64,000 nt of DNA from Pseudomonas oryzihabitans. GTDB lineage: Bacteria; Pseudomonadota; Gammaproteobacteria; Pseudomonadales; Pseudomonadaceae. This document shows, one piece after another, positions 17,601 to 27,837 of the stretch; the stretch's first letter is position 1, and every line of letters starts with the position of its first letter. A model generated the notes under the pieces. That model did not search any database and had not been told where the DNA came from. It worked only from the letters and a program-made list of their open reading frames with translations. Position numbers and translations under genes: made by a program. The stretch lies in contig NZ_VDND01000001.1 in the NCBI RefSeq assembly GCF_007665395.1, positions 558,001 through 622,000 on the forward strand. Direction: 5' to 3'.

Positions 17601-17882
17601 TCAGCCGGGGCTGCCGACCTTTTCACTCGGCAGCCTCGTCAGCAGGATGGTGTCCTTGTCGAGCGGCACCTGGGCGCCCTTGCGGCGCAACTCATTGATG
17701 GCGTGCAACAGGATCAGGTTGACCCGTTCGATGTCGTGCATCTCGTTGGCTTTTATCAGTCGCGATACCCGGGCATGGTGATCGGGATCGATGAGCGTGA
17801 TCAGCAGCCCGTCGTCCCGCCACTCCAGTTGATGGCCCAGCGGCGGATCGAGTTTGGCCAAGCGTTCTTGCAACCTGTCCAT
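17601..17882 (-). CDS. Conserved hypothetical protein, 93 residues
   Basis: A small, soluble, mixed-charge protein (MDRLQERLAKLDPPLGHQLE at the start) with no signal peptide or membrane segment. A good AGGAG site precedes the ATG. The middle has a hydrophobic-charged alternation (GLLITLIDPDHHARVSRLI) suggesting a small alpha/beta domain. It is convergent with the AtuA operon, stop to stop within 10 bp. I do not recognise the family and infer no function. Confidence 0.65.
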   Translation of the reverse strand: MDRLQERLAKLDPPLGHQLEWRDDGLLITLIDPDHHARVSRLIKANEMHDIERVNLILLHAINELRRKGAQVPLDKDTILLTRLPSEKVGSPG

Positions 17883-18095
17883 ACGCAGGCTCCTGGCGAA
17901 GGAACGTCAACCTTCAGGCTAGTCGCCGCGCTGGAGAACGCAAGGCATCTGCACCGGGCCTTTCAGGAGAGTGGCGACTGCCTCCGGACGGCAGCCCGGA
18001 TTCAGGCAGTTTCCTGCCAGCAGCTGTCATGAAGCTGCCATCCACGCCCGGCACCCTGGATCTCTTGCCCTCTCAGCCATGGCAGAGGCCGCCCG

Positions 18096-18563
18096 ATGGA
18101 TACCCGTCCCGCCATCCACCTGTTCAGCACGCTCACCACCTCCGCCCAGCCCCTCTGCCCAAGCGCAGCGGCCCTTCGCGGCCTCTCCGCCCGCGGCTGT
18201 CGCCAGCGTATCGAGCGGGCCACCCGCCAACTGGTGACGCTCGGTCATAGCCGCATCATGCTGGTCTCGGCGTCGGCCCGAGCGGAGGCGCTCACCCAGG
18301 CCGAGATGTACGGCCACTGCCAGGTCATGCTGTGGGCAGGCTTGCCACTGTTGCCGCGGCTGGAAGTGGGCCAGGTCGGCGAGGCGGTCTGGCCGGAGCT
18401 GGCCAGCCTGCTGGCGGAAGTGGCGCCGACCGCCTTGCTGTGCACCCAGGATGCGCTCGTCCCTGGCCTGGAAGCCGCGGTGCGCCGCCACCCGGGTCTC
18501 GCCCAGCTGACCCTCTCGGGTCCGGGAACGCCCGCGCGCGGACGGCGGGGTACGACGCATTGA
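18096..18563 (+). CDS. Hypothetical protein resembling a partial LacI-type effector domain
   Basis: A 155-residue frame preceded by GAGG at seven bases. The sequence has features of the sugar-binding half of LacI-type regulators: QRIERATRQLVTLGHSRIML corresponds to the usual helix and LGHRRIA strand, AGLPLLP follows, and PTALLCTQDALVPGLEAAV matches the late PTAIFAANDxxAxG strand-helix. No DNA-binding domain is present, and the end (GTPARGRRGTTH) is not family-like. It may be a stand-alone sensor, a decayed regulator or a lineage-specific protein. Coding status is moderately supported. Confidence 0.45.
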   Translation: MDTRPAIHLFSTLTTSAQPLCPSAAALRGLSARGCRQRIERATRQLVTLGHSRIMLVSASARAEALTQAEMYGHCQVMLWAGLPLLPRLEVGQVGEAVWPELASLLAEVAPTALLCTQDALVPGLEAAVRRHPGLAQLTLSGPGTPARGRRGTTH

Positions 18564-18587
18564 GCCAGCGGCCGCTTCTGCCACTTC

Positions 18588-19473
18588 TCAGACATTCGCC
18601 CCCCTGACGCCCTGCCCGGCTGGATCGGGCCGCTGGAGGTTGCCCGAGCTAGCGGCCTTGCGCGGATTCCAGTCGATCTCGGCGCGCTGCACGGCGGCCG
18701 CGGTGAAGCGCTCGGTAGGCTCGGGCGCCAGGCGATGGGCCCAGGAGGCGAGCGTGGCCTTGTAGCCCACGGTGATCTCCTGCTCCGGCTGCAGCAGCGC
18801 GCCGACGATGGCCTGCACCGCCTTGTCCGGCGAATCCTTGGTGGGCAGATCGGCGCGGTGGCCAGTGTAGGTGGCGGCGTGGCCCCAGATCGGGGTGTCC
18901 AGCGCCCAGGGCAGCACCGTCGACAGCTGGATGTTCGGCTGGCGGCCGCGCCGCAATTCCTGCTGCAGCACCCGGCCGAGACTGAGCACCGCGGCCTTGG
19001 ACGCCGAGTAGGAGGCCTGGTAGGCATGGGGAATCGCGCCGTCCACCGAGGCCACGTTGACCAGCCGGCCGTAGCCCTGGCGACGCAAGCGCTGCAAGGC
19101 CAGGTGGCTACCGATCACCACGCCTTTCACATTGGTATCCAGCAGGCGCAAATGATCCTTTAGTGGCACCTCCTCGAAGCGCCCGACCGCCACTACCCCG
19201 GCATTGTTGATCCAGCCATGTTGATCCAGCCATCTGCACCTCCACCGCCAGGGCCTCCAGCGCCTCGCTGCGCCGGGCGGCCAGCACCAGGTTGGCGCCG
19301 CGCTGGGCCAGCGCCAGGGCCACGCCGCGGCCGACGCCACTGGAAGCGCCGGTGACGACCAGGGTCCGCCCGGCCAGTTGCTCGCGAGCCGGGCGCCCGG
19401 GGCGCCGCCGTGCGGTGCGATTCAGCAGGGCCAGGGCGGCGGGGACGGCGAGCAACAACGGCAGGGTACGCAT
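18588..19473 (-). pseudogene. Short-chain dehydrogenase/reductase, frameshifted with internal deletion
   Basis: Transcribed right to left, the first frame (start 19473) has a hydrophobic N-terminus, then the NADP-binding motif TGASSGVGRG and LVLAARRSEALEALAVEVQ, and then loses homology near 19210. A second frame carries on from WINNAGVVAVGRFEE, with the catalytic YSASK motif and a normal SDR C-terminus to 18588. At the junction a 14-bp unit (GTTGATCCAGCCAT) is tandemly duplicated at 19206-19233. About 30 residues expected between the first helix region and NNAG are missing. Deletion plus a 14-bp duplication gives the frameshift. All catalytic motifs survive but are split, so this is a recent pseudogene or a local sequence error. 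Confidence 0.8.
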
Positions 19474-19643
19474 CGGGGGTCTTCCTCAGGGTCTGTGTCT
19501 GAGGTGTGACTCCTGGGCGGCGGCGCTGACCTGCGTGCAGCGCCGAGCGGTGGCAGACCGCTCGCCCACCGCCGTTTCGGTTGAACGCCAGGAGCCCTGC
19601 GCCAGGGCAGCCAAGGCAGGCCATGACCGTTCGGCGGAAGACC

Positions 19644-21527
<1,884 letters not shown>

Positions 21528-21626
21528 GGGTGTCTCTCCCTGAATTCCGGTCATGGCGAGGAAGGCCGGTCATTGTTCTGCCGTCCATTTAGCGCCCTTG
21601 AGCCGCTGCCTTCAAGTCCGCCGCCC

Positions 21627-21676
21627 CTTGAGACGAGTCGTCTCAAGGTCTCACGGCCCCGCTGCGCCCCTGAGAC
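21627..21676. promoter_or_regulatory. Palindromic upstream activator sites for AcoR
   Basis: A perfect 21-bp palindrome sits at 21627-21647: CTTGAGACGA, a central G, then TCGTCTCAAG. A second pair of half-sites with the same core, GTCTCA (21648-21653) and TGAGAC (21671-21676), follows immediately. They lie about 90-140 bp upstream of the -24/-12 promoter, normal enhancer distance. The divergent position beside the regulator gene makes them the likely AcoR sites. Confidence 0.7.
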
Positions 21677-21765
21677 GCCCTGGCTCGCCCAGCCCCGCCG
21701 AGGGCGACCGCCCTCCGCCCCGGTAACCCGCGCCGCGACTGGGATACGGGGCAACAGGAGCAACC

Positions 21766-21781
21766 TGGCACCGGCCTTGCT
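21766..21781 (+). promoter_or_regulatory. Sigma-54 promoter of the acetoin operon
   Basis: TGGCAC-N5-TTGCT, with GG and GC separated by exactly 10 nt, matches the -24/-12 consensus. It lies about 110 bp before acoX and downstream of the palindromic activator sites. Transcription should start near 21792. Confidence 0.85.
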
Positions 21782-21892
21782 CAGGGCTTTGCGACGCTCC
21801 CAAGACAACGACAAGAGGGCCCGACCCATGAGCGCAATCCGGCACAGCGGCCCGGTCCCAGCGACCGGAGGCGAGGCCCTGAGGGGTCAGCC

Positions 21893-22942
21893 ATGCCAAT
21901 AACCGTCGGCATTCTGCCCAACCCGGCCTCGGGGCGCGACCTGCGCCGCCTGACCGGCAACGCCGCCCTCACCTCCAGTACCGACAAGGCCGGGGTGGTG
22001 ATGCGCCTGCTGGCGGCCTTTGGCGCCACCGGGGTGGAACGGGTACTGTTGCCGCCGGACATGACCGGCATCGCCGCCGCCGTGCTCAAGGCCAGCGGCA
22101 GTCGCCAGGCCCGGGAGCAGCGCTGGCCGGAACTCACCTTTCTCGACCTGCCGCTGACTCAGACGGTGGACGACACCCGCCGCGCCGCGCGGCTGTTGCT
22201 GGCCCAGGGCGCGGCGGTAATCGCCGTGCTCGGTGGCGACAGCACCCACAAGGCGGTGGCCGCCGAGGTGGGCGACCTGCCGCTCCTGACCCTGTCCACC
22301 GGCACCAACAATGCCTTTCCCGAATTGCGCGAGGCCACCAGCGCCGGCCTGGCGGGCGGTCTGGTGGCGAGCGGTCGGGTCGATCCGGCGCTGGCACTCA
22401 GGCGCAACAAGCGACTGCGGGTGGAGGTGCCGGAGTGCGGCATCCGCGACTGGGCGCTGGTGGATGTGGCGGTCTGTCGCCAGGCCTATCTCGGCGCCCG
22501 GGCAGTGACCCGGGTGGAGGACCTGGCCGAGGTCTTCACCACCTTCGCCGAGCCTTGGGCCATCGGCCTCTCCGCACTGTGCGGCCTCTGGCATCCGGTC
22601 GCGCGCAGCGCTCCCCATGGTGGCTGGGTGCGGCTGGAGCCCGAGGCCCCGGCGCAACTGACCGTGCCCCTCGCCCCCGGCGTGCTGGCCCAGGCCGGGA
22701 TCGCCGCCAGCGGCCTGCTCTTGCCGGGCGAACCGCGGACGCTGTCGCTGGCCGCCGGCACCCTGGCGCTGGATGGCGAGCGGGAAATCGAATTCGGCCC
22801 CGAGGCGCGTCCGCAGGTGACGCTGGACCTCGACGGCCCCCTGAGCATCGACGTGGAGCGGGTGCTGGAACTGGCGGCGCAGCAGCGCCTGCTGGTCCGC
22901 CACCGGCCCGCGTCGGCCCTCGGCAATCCTGGAGAACAATAA
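21893..22942 (+). CDS. acoX: AcoX, ATP-NAD-kinase-like protein of the acetoin operon
   Basis: A 349-residue protein with an NAD-kinase-like N-terminal domain (GILPNPASGRDLRRL, VIAVLGGDSTHKAVA, LSTGTNNAF). The usual GGDGT loop is GGDST here. AcoX is regularly the first gene of acetoin operons in Pseudomonas and Ralstonia, but its biochemical role is not known to me. It is 1 bp from acoA and is the first gene after the sigma-54 promoter. Confidence 0.9.
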   Translation: MPITVGILPNPASGRDLRRLTGNAALTSSTDKAGVVMRLLAAFGATGVERVLLPPDMTGIAAAVLKASGSRQAREQRWPELTFLDLPLTQTVDDTRRAARLLLAQGAAVIAVLGGDSTHKAVAAEVGDLPLLTLSTGTNNAFPELREATSAGLAGGLVASGRVDPALALRRNKRLRVEVPECGIRDWALVDVAVCRQAYLGARAVTRVEDLAEVFTTFAEPWAIGLSALCGLWHPVARSAPHGGWVRLEPEAPAQLTVPLAPGVLAQAGIAASGLLLPGEPRTLSLAAGTLALDGEREIEFGPEARPQVTLDLDGPLSIDVERVLELAAQQRLLVRHRPASALGNPGEQ

Positions 22943-22943
22943 G

Positions 22944-23921
22944 ATGAGCGAGACCCCAAGCGTCGACCAACTGAGCCATGCCTACCGGGTGATGCGCACC
23001 ATCCGTTCCTTCGAGGAGCGGCTGCACGTGGAATTCGCCACCGGCGAGATTCCCGGCTTCGTCCACCTCTATGCCGGCGAGGAAGCCTCGGCTGCCGGCG
23101 TCATGGCCCACCTGGGTCACGAGGACAGCATCGCCTCCACCCACCGCGGCCACGGCCATTGCATCGCCAAGGGCGTGGACGTCTACGGCATGATGGCCGA
23201 GATCTACGGCAAGAAGACCGGGGTCTGCCAGGGCAAGGGCGGCTCCATGCACATCGCCGACTTGGAAAAGGGCATGCTCGGCGCCAACGGCATCGTCGGC
23301 GCCGGAGCGCCCTTGGCTGCCGGTGCCGCCCTGGCGGCCAAGCTCAAGGGCAGCGACGCCGTGGCCGTGGCCTTCTTCGGTGACGGCGGCTCCAACGAGG
23401 GCGCGGTGTTCGAGGCCATGAACCTGGCCTCGGTGTGGAATCTGCCGTGCCTCTTCGTCGCCGAGAACAACGGCTATGCCGAGGCCACCGCCTCCAACTG
23501 GTCGGTGGCCTGCGACCACATCGCCGACCGCGCCGCCGGCTTCGGCATGCCCGGGGTGACGGTGGACGGCTTCGACTTCTTCGCCGTCCATGAAGCCGCC
23601 GCGGCCGCCGTGGCGCGCGCCCGGGCTGGCGAAGGCCCCTCGCTGATCGAGGTGAAGTTCACCCGCTACTTCGGCCACTTCGAGGGCGACGCCCAGACCT
23701 ATCGCGACCCCAACGAGATCAAGCAGGCCCGCGAGCAGCGCGACTGCCTCATGCAATTCCGCGAGCGGGTGACGCGCGCCGGCCAGCTGCAACCCGCCCT
23801 GCTCGACAGCATCGACCAGGAGGTGGAGCAGCTCATCGAGGACGCCGTGCGCAAGGCCAAGGCCGATCCCAAGCCCGGCCCGGAAGACCTGCTCACCGAC
23901 GTCTACGTCACCTACGCCTGA
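22944..23921 (+). CDS. acoA: Acetoin dehydrogenase E1 alpha subunit (TPP-dependent)
   Basis: With AcoB it forms the thiamine-diphosphate-dependent E1 that cleaves acetoin, releasing acetaldehyde and passing the acetyl unit to E2. The protein is 325 residues. The TPP/Mg motif GDGGSNEGAVFEAMNL...ENN is complete, and the GKGGSMHIADLEKGMLGANG region is typical of AcoA. A GGAG site precedes the ATG. It is cotranscribed with acoX, acoB and acoC. Confidence 0.96.
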   Translation: MSETPSVDQLSHAYRVMRTIRSFEERLHVEFATGEIPGFVHLYAGEEASAAGVMAHLGHEDSIASTHRGHGHCIAKGVDVYGMMAEIYGKKTGVCQGKGGSMHIADLEKGMLGANGIVGAGAPLAAGAALAAKLKGSDAVAVAFFGDGGSNEGAVFEAMNLASVWNLPCLFVAENNGYAEATASNWSVACDHIADRAAGFGMPGVTVDGFDFFAVHEAAAAAVARARAGEGPSLIEVKFTRYFGHFEGDAQTYRDPNEIKQAREQRDCLMQFRERVTRAGQLQPALLDSIDQEVEQLIEDAVRKAKADPKPGPEDLLTDVYVTYA

Positions 23922-23947
23922 TCGGAAAACAACAAGGAGCGCCAACC

Positions 23948-24967
23948 ATGGCCAGAAAGATCAGCTACCAGCAAGCCATCAACGAAGCCCTGGAACAGGA
24001 GATGCGCCGCGATCCCACCGTCTTCCTCATGGGCGAGGACAACGCCGGCGGCGCCGGGGCGCCCGGCGAGCAGGACGCCTGGGGCGGCGTACTGGGGGTC
24101 ACCAAGGGGCTCTACCACAAGTTTCCCGGCCGGGTGCTGGACACCCCGCTGTCGGAGCTCGGCTACGTCGGCGCGGCGGTGGGCGCTGCCGCCCGCGGCA
24201 CCCGCCCGGTATGCGAACTGATGTTCGTCGACTTCGCCGGCTGCTGCCTGGACCAGATCCTCAACCAGGCGGCCAAATTCCGCTACATGTTCGGCGGCAA
24301 GGCCGTCACCCCGCTGGTCCTGCGCACCATGGTCGGCGCCGGCCTCCGGGCCGCGGCCCAGCATTCGCAGATGCTCACTTCCTGGTGGACCCACATCCCC
24401 GGGCTCAAGGTGGTCTGCCCGGCCACCCCTTACGACGCCAAGGGGCTGCTGATCCAGGCCATCCGCGACAACGACCCGGTGATCTTCTGCGAGCACAAGC
24501 TGCTCTACGGGATGCAGGGCGAGGTGCCGGAGGAGTCCTATGCCATCCCCTTCGGCGAGGCCAGCTTTCTGCGCGAGGGTGACGACGTCAGCCTCATCAC
24601 CTATGGCCGCATGGTGCACCTGGCCATGGAGGCCGCCGTCAACCTGGCGCGCCAGGGTATCTCCTGCGAAGTGTTGGACCTGCGCACCACCAGCCCGCTG
24701 GATCGCGACAGCATCCTGGAAAGCGTGGAAAAGACCGGCCGCGCGGTGGTCATCGACGAAGCCAATCCGCGCTGTTCGGTGGCCACCGACATCGCCGCCC
24801 TGCTCGCCGAACAGGCCTTCGATGACCTGCGCGCTCCGGTGCAGTTGGTGACCGCCCCGCATACCCCGGTGCCCTTCTCCGACGCCCTGGAAGACCTCTA
24901 CATCCCCGACGCGGCCAAGATCGAGCGCGCCGTAGTGAAGATCACCCAGGGGAGGCAGGCCGCATGA
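23948..24967 (+). CDS. acoB: Acetoin dehydrogenase E1 beta subunit
   Basis: A 339-residue transketolase-type beta subunit. It begins MARKISYQQAINEALEQEM and has the conserved FLMGEDNAGG, DTPLSELGYVGAAVGAAARG and QHSQMLTSWWTHIPGLKVV segments. It completes the TPP site with AcoA. The ATG follows AAGGAG, and its stop overlaps the acoC start by four bases. Confidence 0.96.
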   Translation: MARKISYQQAINEALEQEMRRDPTVFLMGEDNAGGAGAPGEQDAWGGVLGVTKGLYHKFPGRVLDTPLSELGYVGAAVGAAARGTRPVCELMFVDFAGCCLDQILNQAAKFRYMFGGKAVTPLVLRTMVGAGLRAAAQHSQMLTSWWTHIPGLKVVCPATPYDAKGLLIQAIRDNDPVIFCEHKLLYGMQGEVPEESYAIPFGEASFLREGDDVSLITYGRMVHLAMEAAVNLARQGISCEVLDLRTTSPLDRDSILESVEKTGRAVVIDEANPRCSVATDIAALLAEQAFDDLRAPVQLVTAPHTPVPFSDALEDLYIPDAAKIERAVVKITQGRQAA

Positions 24968-26085
24968 GCCAGATCCATACCCTGACCATGCCCAAGTGGG
25001 GGCTGTCCATGAGCGAGGGACGGGTCAATGCCTGGCTCAAGGCCGAAGGCGACCCCATCACCAAGGGCGACGAGGTACTCGACGTCGAGACCGACAAGAT
25101 CAGCAGCAGCGTCGAGGCGCCCTTCTCCGGCACCCTGCGCCGCTGCCTGGCCCGCGAGGACGAGACCCTGGCGGTGGGCGCCCTGCTGGCCATCGTGGTG
25201 GAAGGCGAAGCCAGTGATGAAGAGATCGACGCGGTGATCGCGCGCTTCCAGGAAGACTTCGTGCCCGGTGGCGAAGACGCCGCCGAGGCCGGTCCCCAGG
25301 CCCAGCGCGTCGAACTCGACGGTCGGCCGCTGCGCTATCTGGAACGAGGCGAAGGCGGCCTGCCGCTGGTGCTGATCCACGGCTTCTCCGGCGATCTGGA
25401 CAACTGGCTGTTCAACCACGAGGCCCTGGCCGCCGAGCGCCGGGTGATCGCCCTGGACCTGCCCGGCCATGGCCAGTCCGGCAAGACGCTAGCCACGGGC
25501 GACCTTGCCGAGCTGGGCGCCGCGGTGCTGGCGCTGCTCGATCACCTGGACATCCCCCGCGCCGTGCTGGTCGGCCACTCCATGGGCGGCGCCGTCGCCC
25601 TGCACCTTACGCAGGTGGCGCCGCAACGGGTCGCCGGCCTGGTGCTGATCGGCAGTGCCGGGCTGGGTAAGGAGATCAACGGTGACTATCTGCAAGGCTT
25701 CGTCGCCGCCACCAGCCGCAACCAGCTCAAGGGCCCGGTCAGCCTGCTGTTCAGCGATCCCGGCCTGGTCACCCGGCCACTGCTGGAAGACCTGCTCAAG
25801 TACAAGCGCCTGGAAGGCGTGGACCAGGCGCTGCACCAGCTGGCGGGCAATCTCTTCCCCAACGGCCAGCAGGCCCAGGTGCTGCGCCAGGTACTGGACG
25901 GCGAGATGCCCGCGCTGCTGATCTGGGGCAAGGCCGACGCCATCATTCCAGTCCAGCATGCCGATGGCCTGCCCGCAGCTGTACAGGTCGAGATCCTGAA
26001 GGGCCAGGGCCACATGGTGCAGATGGAAGCCGCCGACCGGGTCAACGCCCTGATCCAGGCCTTCCTACCCCACTGCCAACGCTAG
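24964..26085 (+). CDS. acoC: Acetoin dehydrogenase E2: lipoyl domain fused to alpha/beta-hydrolase
   Basis: Dihydrolipoamide acetyltransferase of the acetoin dehydrogenase complex, which passes acetyl to CoA. The N-terminal 80 residues are a lipoyl domain with the lipoylated lysine K45 (DVETDKISSS). A short linker follows. The catalytic part is an alpha/beta-hydrolase fold (LIHGFSGDLDNWLFN, nucleophile elbow GHSMGG, late His in GQGHMVQME), as in other AcoC proteins and unlike the trimeric catalytic domain of pyruvate dehydrogenase E2. No E3 gene follows, so a shared dihydrolipoamide dehydrogenase is presumably used. Confidence 0.95.
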   Translation: MSQIHTLTMPKWGLSMSEGRVNAWLKAEGDPITKGDEVLDVETDKISSSVEAPFSGTLRRCLAREDETLAVGALLAIVVEGEASDEEIDAVIARFQEDFVPGGEDAAEAGPQAQRVELDGRPLRYLERGEGGLPLVLIHGFSGDLDNWLFNHEALAAERRVIALDLPGHGQSGKTLATGDLAELGAAVLALLDHLDIPRAVLVGHSMGGAVALHLTQVAPQRVAGLVLIGSAGLGKEINGDYLQGFVAATSRNQLKGPVSLLFSDPGLVTRPLLEDLLKYKRLEGVDQALHQLAGNLFPNGQQAQVLRQVLDGEMPALLIWGKADAIIPVQHADGLPAAVQVEILKGQGHMVQMEAADRVNALIQAFLPHCQR

Positions 26086-26097
26086 AGGAGTCGAATC

Positions 26098-27162
26098 ATG
26101 AAAGCAGCCCGTTTCCATGCCGCCCGCGATATCCGGGTGGAAGACATCCCGTCGCCCGGCGCGCCGGGCCCGACCCAGGTGCTGGTGAAGAACCAGTTCT
26201 GCGGCATCTGCGGCACCGACCTGCACGAATATGTCGGCGGCCCCATCTTCATCCCCACGGAACCCCATAGCTATACCGGCGGCAGGGTGCCGCAGATCCT
26301 CGGCCACGAGTATTCGGGGGTGGTGGAGGCGGTGGGCAGCCAGGTGACGGCGGTGAAGGTCGGCGACCGGGTGTCCATCCAGCCCATGGTCTCGCCGCGG
26401 GACGACCACTACGGTCGCCGTGGCCAGTACCAGCTCAGCGAACAACTGGCCATCATTGGCCTGTCGCATCCCTGGGGCGGCATGGCCGAGTACTCGCTGG
26501 TGGAGGACTACAATGCCGTGCCCATGCCGGACGACCTCAGCACCGAGCACGCGGCGCTGATCGAGCCCGCCGCGGTGGCCGTCTATGCCGTCCACCGCGG
26601 CGGGGTGAAACCCGGTGACACCGTGCTGGTGGCCGGCGCCGGGCCCATCGGCCAGCTGCAGATCCTGGCCGCCCGTGCCGCAGGCGCCACCCGCATCTTC
26701 CTGGTCGATCTCAACGACAACCGCCTGGAAATGGCCCGCCGCCTGGTGGACGGCCTGATCACCCTGAATCCCGGCAGCACCGACGTGTTGCGCGAGGTGC
26801 GCGCCCACACCGCCGGTGGGGTCGGCGTGGACGTGGCCTTCGAATGCGTCGGCGCCGAGGCGCCGCTGGGGCTGTGCCTGGAAGCGGTGCGCCGCCAGGG
26901 CGTGGTGGTCCAGGTGGGCATGCAGGGCAAGCCACCGGCGCTGGATGGCTTCACCCTGACCTACAAGGACGTCGACCTGCGCGGCTCCTGGGCCTACTCC
27001 ACCCTGATGTGGCCCCAGGTGGCGGCCCTCATCGCCAGCGGCCAGTTGCCGGCCGAGAAGATCGTCACCCGCCATATCGCCCTGGACGACGTGGTGGAAC
27101 AGGGCTTCGAGGCGCTGCTGGACAAGGCCGGGACCCACCTGAAGATCCTGATCGAGTTGTAG
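26098..27162 (+). CDS. 2,3-butanediol dehydrogenase, zinc-dependent
   Basis: A 354-residue medium-chain dehydrogenase that oxidises 2,3-butanediol to acetoin, feeding the enzyme encoded just upstream. The catalytic zinc region CGICGTDLHEY (C38) and GHEYSGVVEAVG are clear, and the Rossmann motif is VAGAGPIG. The insertion EYVGGPIFIPTEPHSYTGG is typical of butanediol dehydrogenases. It starts 12 bp after acoC and ends the operon before a terminator. Commonly named adh, bdh or budC in such clusters, so I give no symbol. Confidence 0.93.
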   Translation: MKAARFHAARDIRVEDIPSPGAPGPTQVLVKNQFCGICGTDLHEYVGGPIFIPTEPHSYTGGRVPQILGHEYSGVVEAVGSQVTAVKVGDRVSIQPMVSPRDDHYGRRGQYQLSEQLAIIGLSHPWGGMAEYSLVEDYNAVPMPDDLSTEHAALIEPAAVAVYAVHRGGVKPGDTVLVAGAGPIGQLQILAARAAGATRIFLVDLNDNRLEMARRLVDGLITLNPGSTDVLREVRAHTAGGVGVDVAFECVGAEAPLGLCLEAVRRQGVVVQVGMQGKPPALDGFTLTYKDVDLRGSWAYSTLMWPQVAALIASGQLPAEKIVTRHIALDDVVEQGFEALLDKAGTHLKILIEL

Positions 27163-27168
27163 GACGCT

Positions 27169-27195
27169 CCCACACGGCGAGCCGCGTGGGTTTCC
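27169..27195 (+). terminator. Terminator after the acetoin/butanediol operon
   Basis: CCCACACGGC (27169-27178) and GCCGCGTGGG (27181-27190) form a strong stem with one mismatch, followed by TTTCC. It starts 6 bp after the butanediol dehydrogenase stop and lies before the convergent GST gene. Confidence 0.75.
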
Positions 27196-27199
27196 TGCC

Positions 27200-27778
27200 C
27201 TATTGGAAGGTCGTCGCGCTGAAGCTGGGGCGCGCCATGAGGCGCTGGTGGAAGGCCACCAGTCGCCGCTGCCCGGACCAGTCGATTTCTGGCAGGCGGA
27301 AGCTCAGGTAGTCCAGGCCGACGGCCGTCAGGTAATGGCCGAAATCGAGGGCTTCGGCATCCATCGCGGCGGTTTCTTCCAGGCGCGCCAGCAACCGGTC
27401 GATGGCCGCCAGGCGGCGTGCGCCGAGCAGGCTGTCATCCTGGGCCGCGCCGCCCTGCTTGCGGCCAATCACCGTGGCGAAGGCGGCGTCGATCAGGCCC
27501 TGGCCGAGGCCGGCCAGTTGCAGGCGCTCGGACGACAGCGGGCTACCGCCGGCCAGCTGATGCAGATGGACGCAGATCAGCAGGGTTTCGCTGAGCGCGG
27601 TGCCGTCATCGGTGATCAGCACCGGCACCTTGTTGGCCGGATTGGCGGCCAGCAGCCGCGCATCCTCCTTCCAGGGATCGCTCCATACCAGCTCCAGGCG
27701 CTCACCGAGGCCGGCTTCGAGAGCGGTGACGCGCGCGGCGCGGGCGTACGGCGAGGTCTGGTTCAGCAGCAGTTGCAT
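27200..27778 (-). CDS. Glutathione S-transferase family protein
   Basis: A 192-residue cytosolic GST. The N-terminal thioredoxin-like domain has LLNQTSPYARAARVTALEAG, with the catalytic-type Ser/Tyr region, then NPANKVPVLITDDG (cis-Pro glutathione-site loop) and SETLLICVHL. The C-terminal helical domain is present but short. AGGAG precedes the ATG. It is convergent with the butanediol gene and 60 bp downstream of the methyltransferase on the same strand. A GGGCGG...CCGCCC hairpin lies in that gap. Substrate unknown. Confidence 0.88.
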   Translation of the reverse strand: MQLLLNQTSPYARAARVTALEAGLGERLELVWSDPWKEDARLLAANPANKVPVLITDDGTALSETLLICVHLHQLAGGSPLSSERLQLAGLGQGLIDAAFATVIGRKQGGAAQDDSLLGARRLAAIDRLLARLEETAAMDAEALDFGHYLTAVGLDYLSFRLPEIDWSGQRRLVAFHQRLMARPSFSATTFQ

Positions 27779-27837
27779 GGCGGGCTCCTGGGCAGGGGAC
27801 GGGGCGGTCGTTTTCCGCCCGCCAGTGTAGCCTGCGG

